Shown in pieces: positions 63,766 to 64,000 of a stretch of DNA of 64,000 nt. This DNA comes from Gemmatimonadota bacterium (lineage in GTDB: Bacteria > Gemmatimonadota > Gemmatimonadetes > Gemmatimonadales > Gemmatimonadaceae). The stretch's first letter is position 1, and each line of letters starts with the position of its first letter. Under the pieces are notes generated by a model. That model made no database searches. It was not told where the DNA came from and saw only the letters and a list, made by a program, of their open reading frames with translations. The DNA lies in the NCBI GenBank assembly GCA_027307165.1, contig DAHUXM010000028.1, forward strand, positions 117,403-181,402, given 5' to 3'. A program made the translations under genes and the position numbers.

Positions 63766-64000
63766 CTAATCTTGCGGCGCCGCTCGGCTCATGGCTGGAG
63801 CAGCGACAACCCGGATGGCTTGACGCGCGATCAGCGTCCCATCACCCCCACGCACCTCGAGTGCCAGTTCGGCCGGTTTGGGAAACTGGACCTGCATGTC
63901 ATACGTCTCCCCGATGCTCACGCGCTGCGATGCGCGGCTGCTTTCGCGTTGCCACGCTGGCAGAGAGAATCCGTCCTTGGCCACGTGGGTCCACTCGACA
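63766..64000 (-). CDS. C-terminus of a cupredoxin/multicopper oxidase-like protein (5' end outside window)
   Basis: The frame is open to the window edge. The visible 77 codons read VEWTHVAKDGFSLPAWQRE, RVSIGETYDMQVQFPKPAELALEVRGGDGTLIARQAIRVV. The W-x-x-V-A-K-D-G and V-x-x-G-E-T-Y-D stretches recur in the C-terminal cupredoxin domain of multicopper oxidase-like proteins. Copper ligands would be upstream, outside the window, so the call is moderate. Confidence 0.55.
   Translation of the reverse strand, partial: VEWTHVAKDGFSLPAWQRESSRASQRVSIGETYDMQVQFPKPAELALEVRGGDGTLIARQAIRVVAAPAMSRAAPQD

Overview
This is high-GC DNA with dense, short-spaced genes from a Gram-negative bacterium. An Omp85/TamA-type outer-membrane protein followed by a TamB-type protein shows there is an outer membrane. 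The mix of a DUF5916 barrel protein, an S9B peptidase, Tat-type signal peptides, an ECF42-like sigma factor with a YCII partner, and many VOC/START/DHFR-like small enzymes suggests a soil-type Gemmatimonadota. That assignment is inference; no rRNA or tRNA gene was found to confirm it.

Layout. 1-5.2 kb (minus): tamB-like gene (cut by the window start) and tamA-like gene. 5.2-8.2 kb (plus): oligopeptide ABC binding protein, DppB-type permease and a RidA protein. 8.2-8.9 kb: MazEF-like toxin-antitoxin pair. 8.9-13.4 kb: ferredoxin-NADP reductase, cobalamin adenosyltransferase, aroB, a 3D-domain protein, a small membrane protein and a group 2 sigma-70 factor that ends at a clear terminator. 13.4-18.7 kb (plus): lipid kinase, glcD-glcE-glcF and a ygfZ-like gene, mostly with overlapping stops and starts, closed by a 15-bp terminator hairpin. 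18.7-23.5 kb: small lipoprotein, MoxR/ChlI-like AAA+ ATPase, cytidylate-kinase-like protein, a repeat cluster, creatininase and threonine aldolase. 23.5-29.8 kb: the SOS mutasome genes imuA, imuB and dnaE2, with a divergent VapBC-like module and a repeat cluster lying between imuA and imuB. 30-38 kb: DUF5916 protein, VOC protein, OPT transporter, DHFR-like protein and S9B peptidase. 38-42 kb: DoxX-like protein, glutaminyl cyclase and an ABC-2 exporter operon. 42-53.7 kb: small-enzyme region (VOC, START, nitrilase, formamidase, NHL, MFS, YCII, ECF42) that also holds several broken or chimeric genes. 53.9-64 kb: enolase-superfamily dehydratase, TauE/SafE exporter, Tat-exported amidase, frameshifted DUF3303 gene, GNAT, IS256 remnant, CPBP protein, PLP enzyme, DHFR-like protein and the C-terminus of a cupredoxin/multicopper-oxidase-like protein.

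The strongest signal is the split mutasome. A toxin-antitoxin pair on the opposite strand separates imuA from imuB-dnaE2, and a near-perfect 24-bp palindrome lies in the 55-bp divergent gap between the antitoxin and imuB, so it could couple toxin-antitoxin autoregulation to the error-prone polymerase. The 43-61 kb stretch also shows repeated rearrangement: a methyltransferase/kinase chimera, a copied amidase tail joined to a VOC start, frameshifted genes and three families of short repeats.
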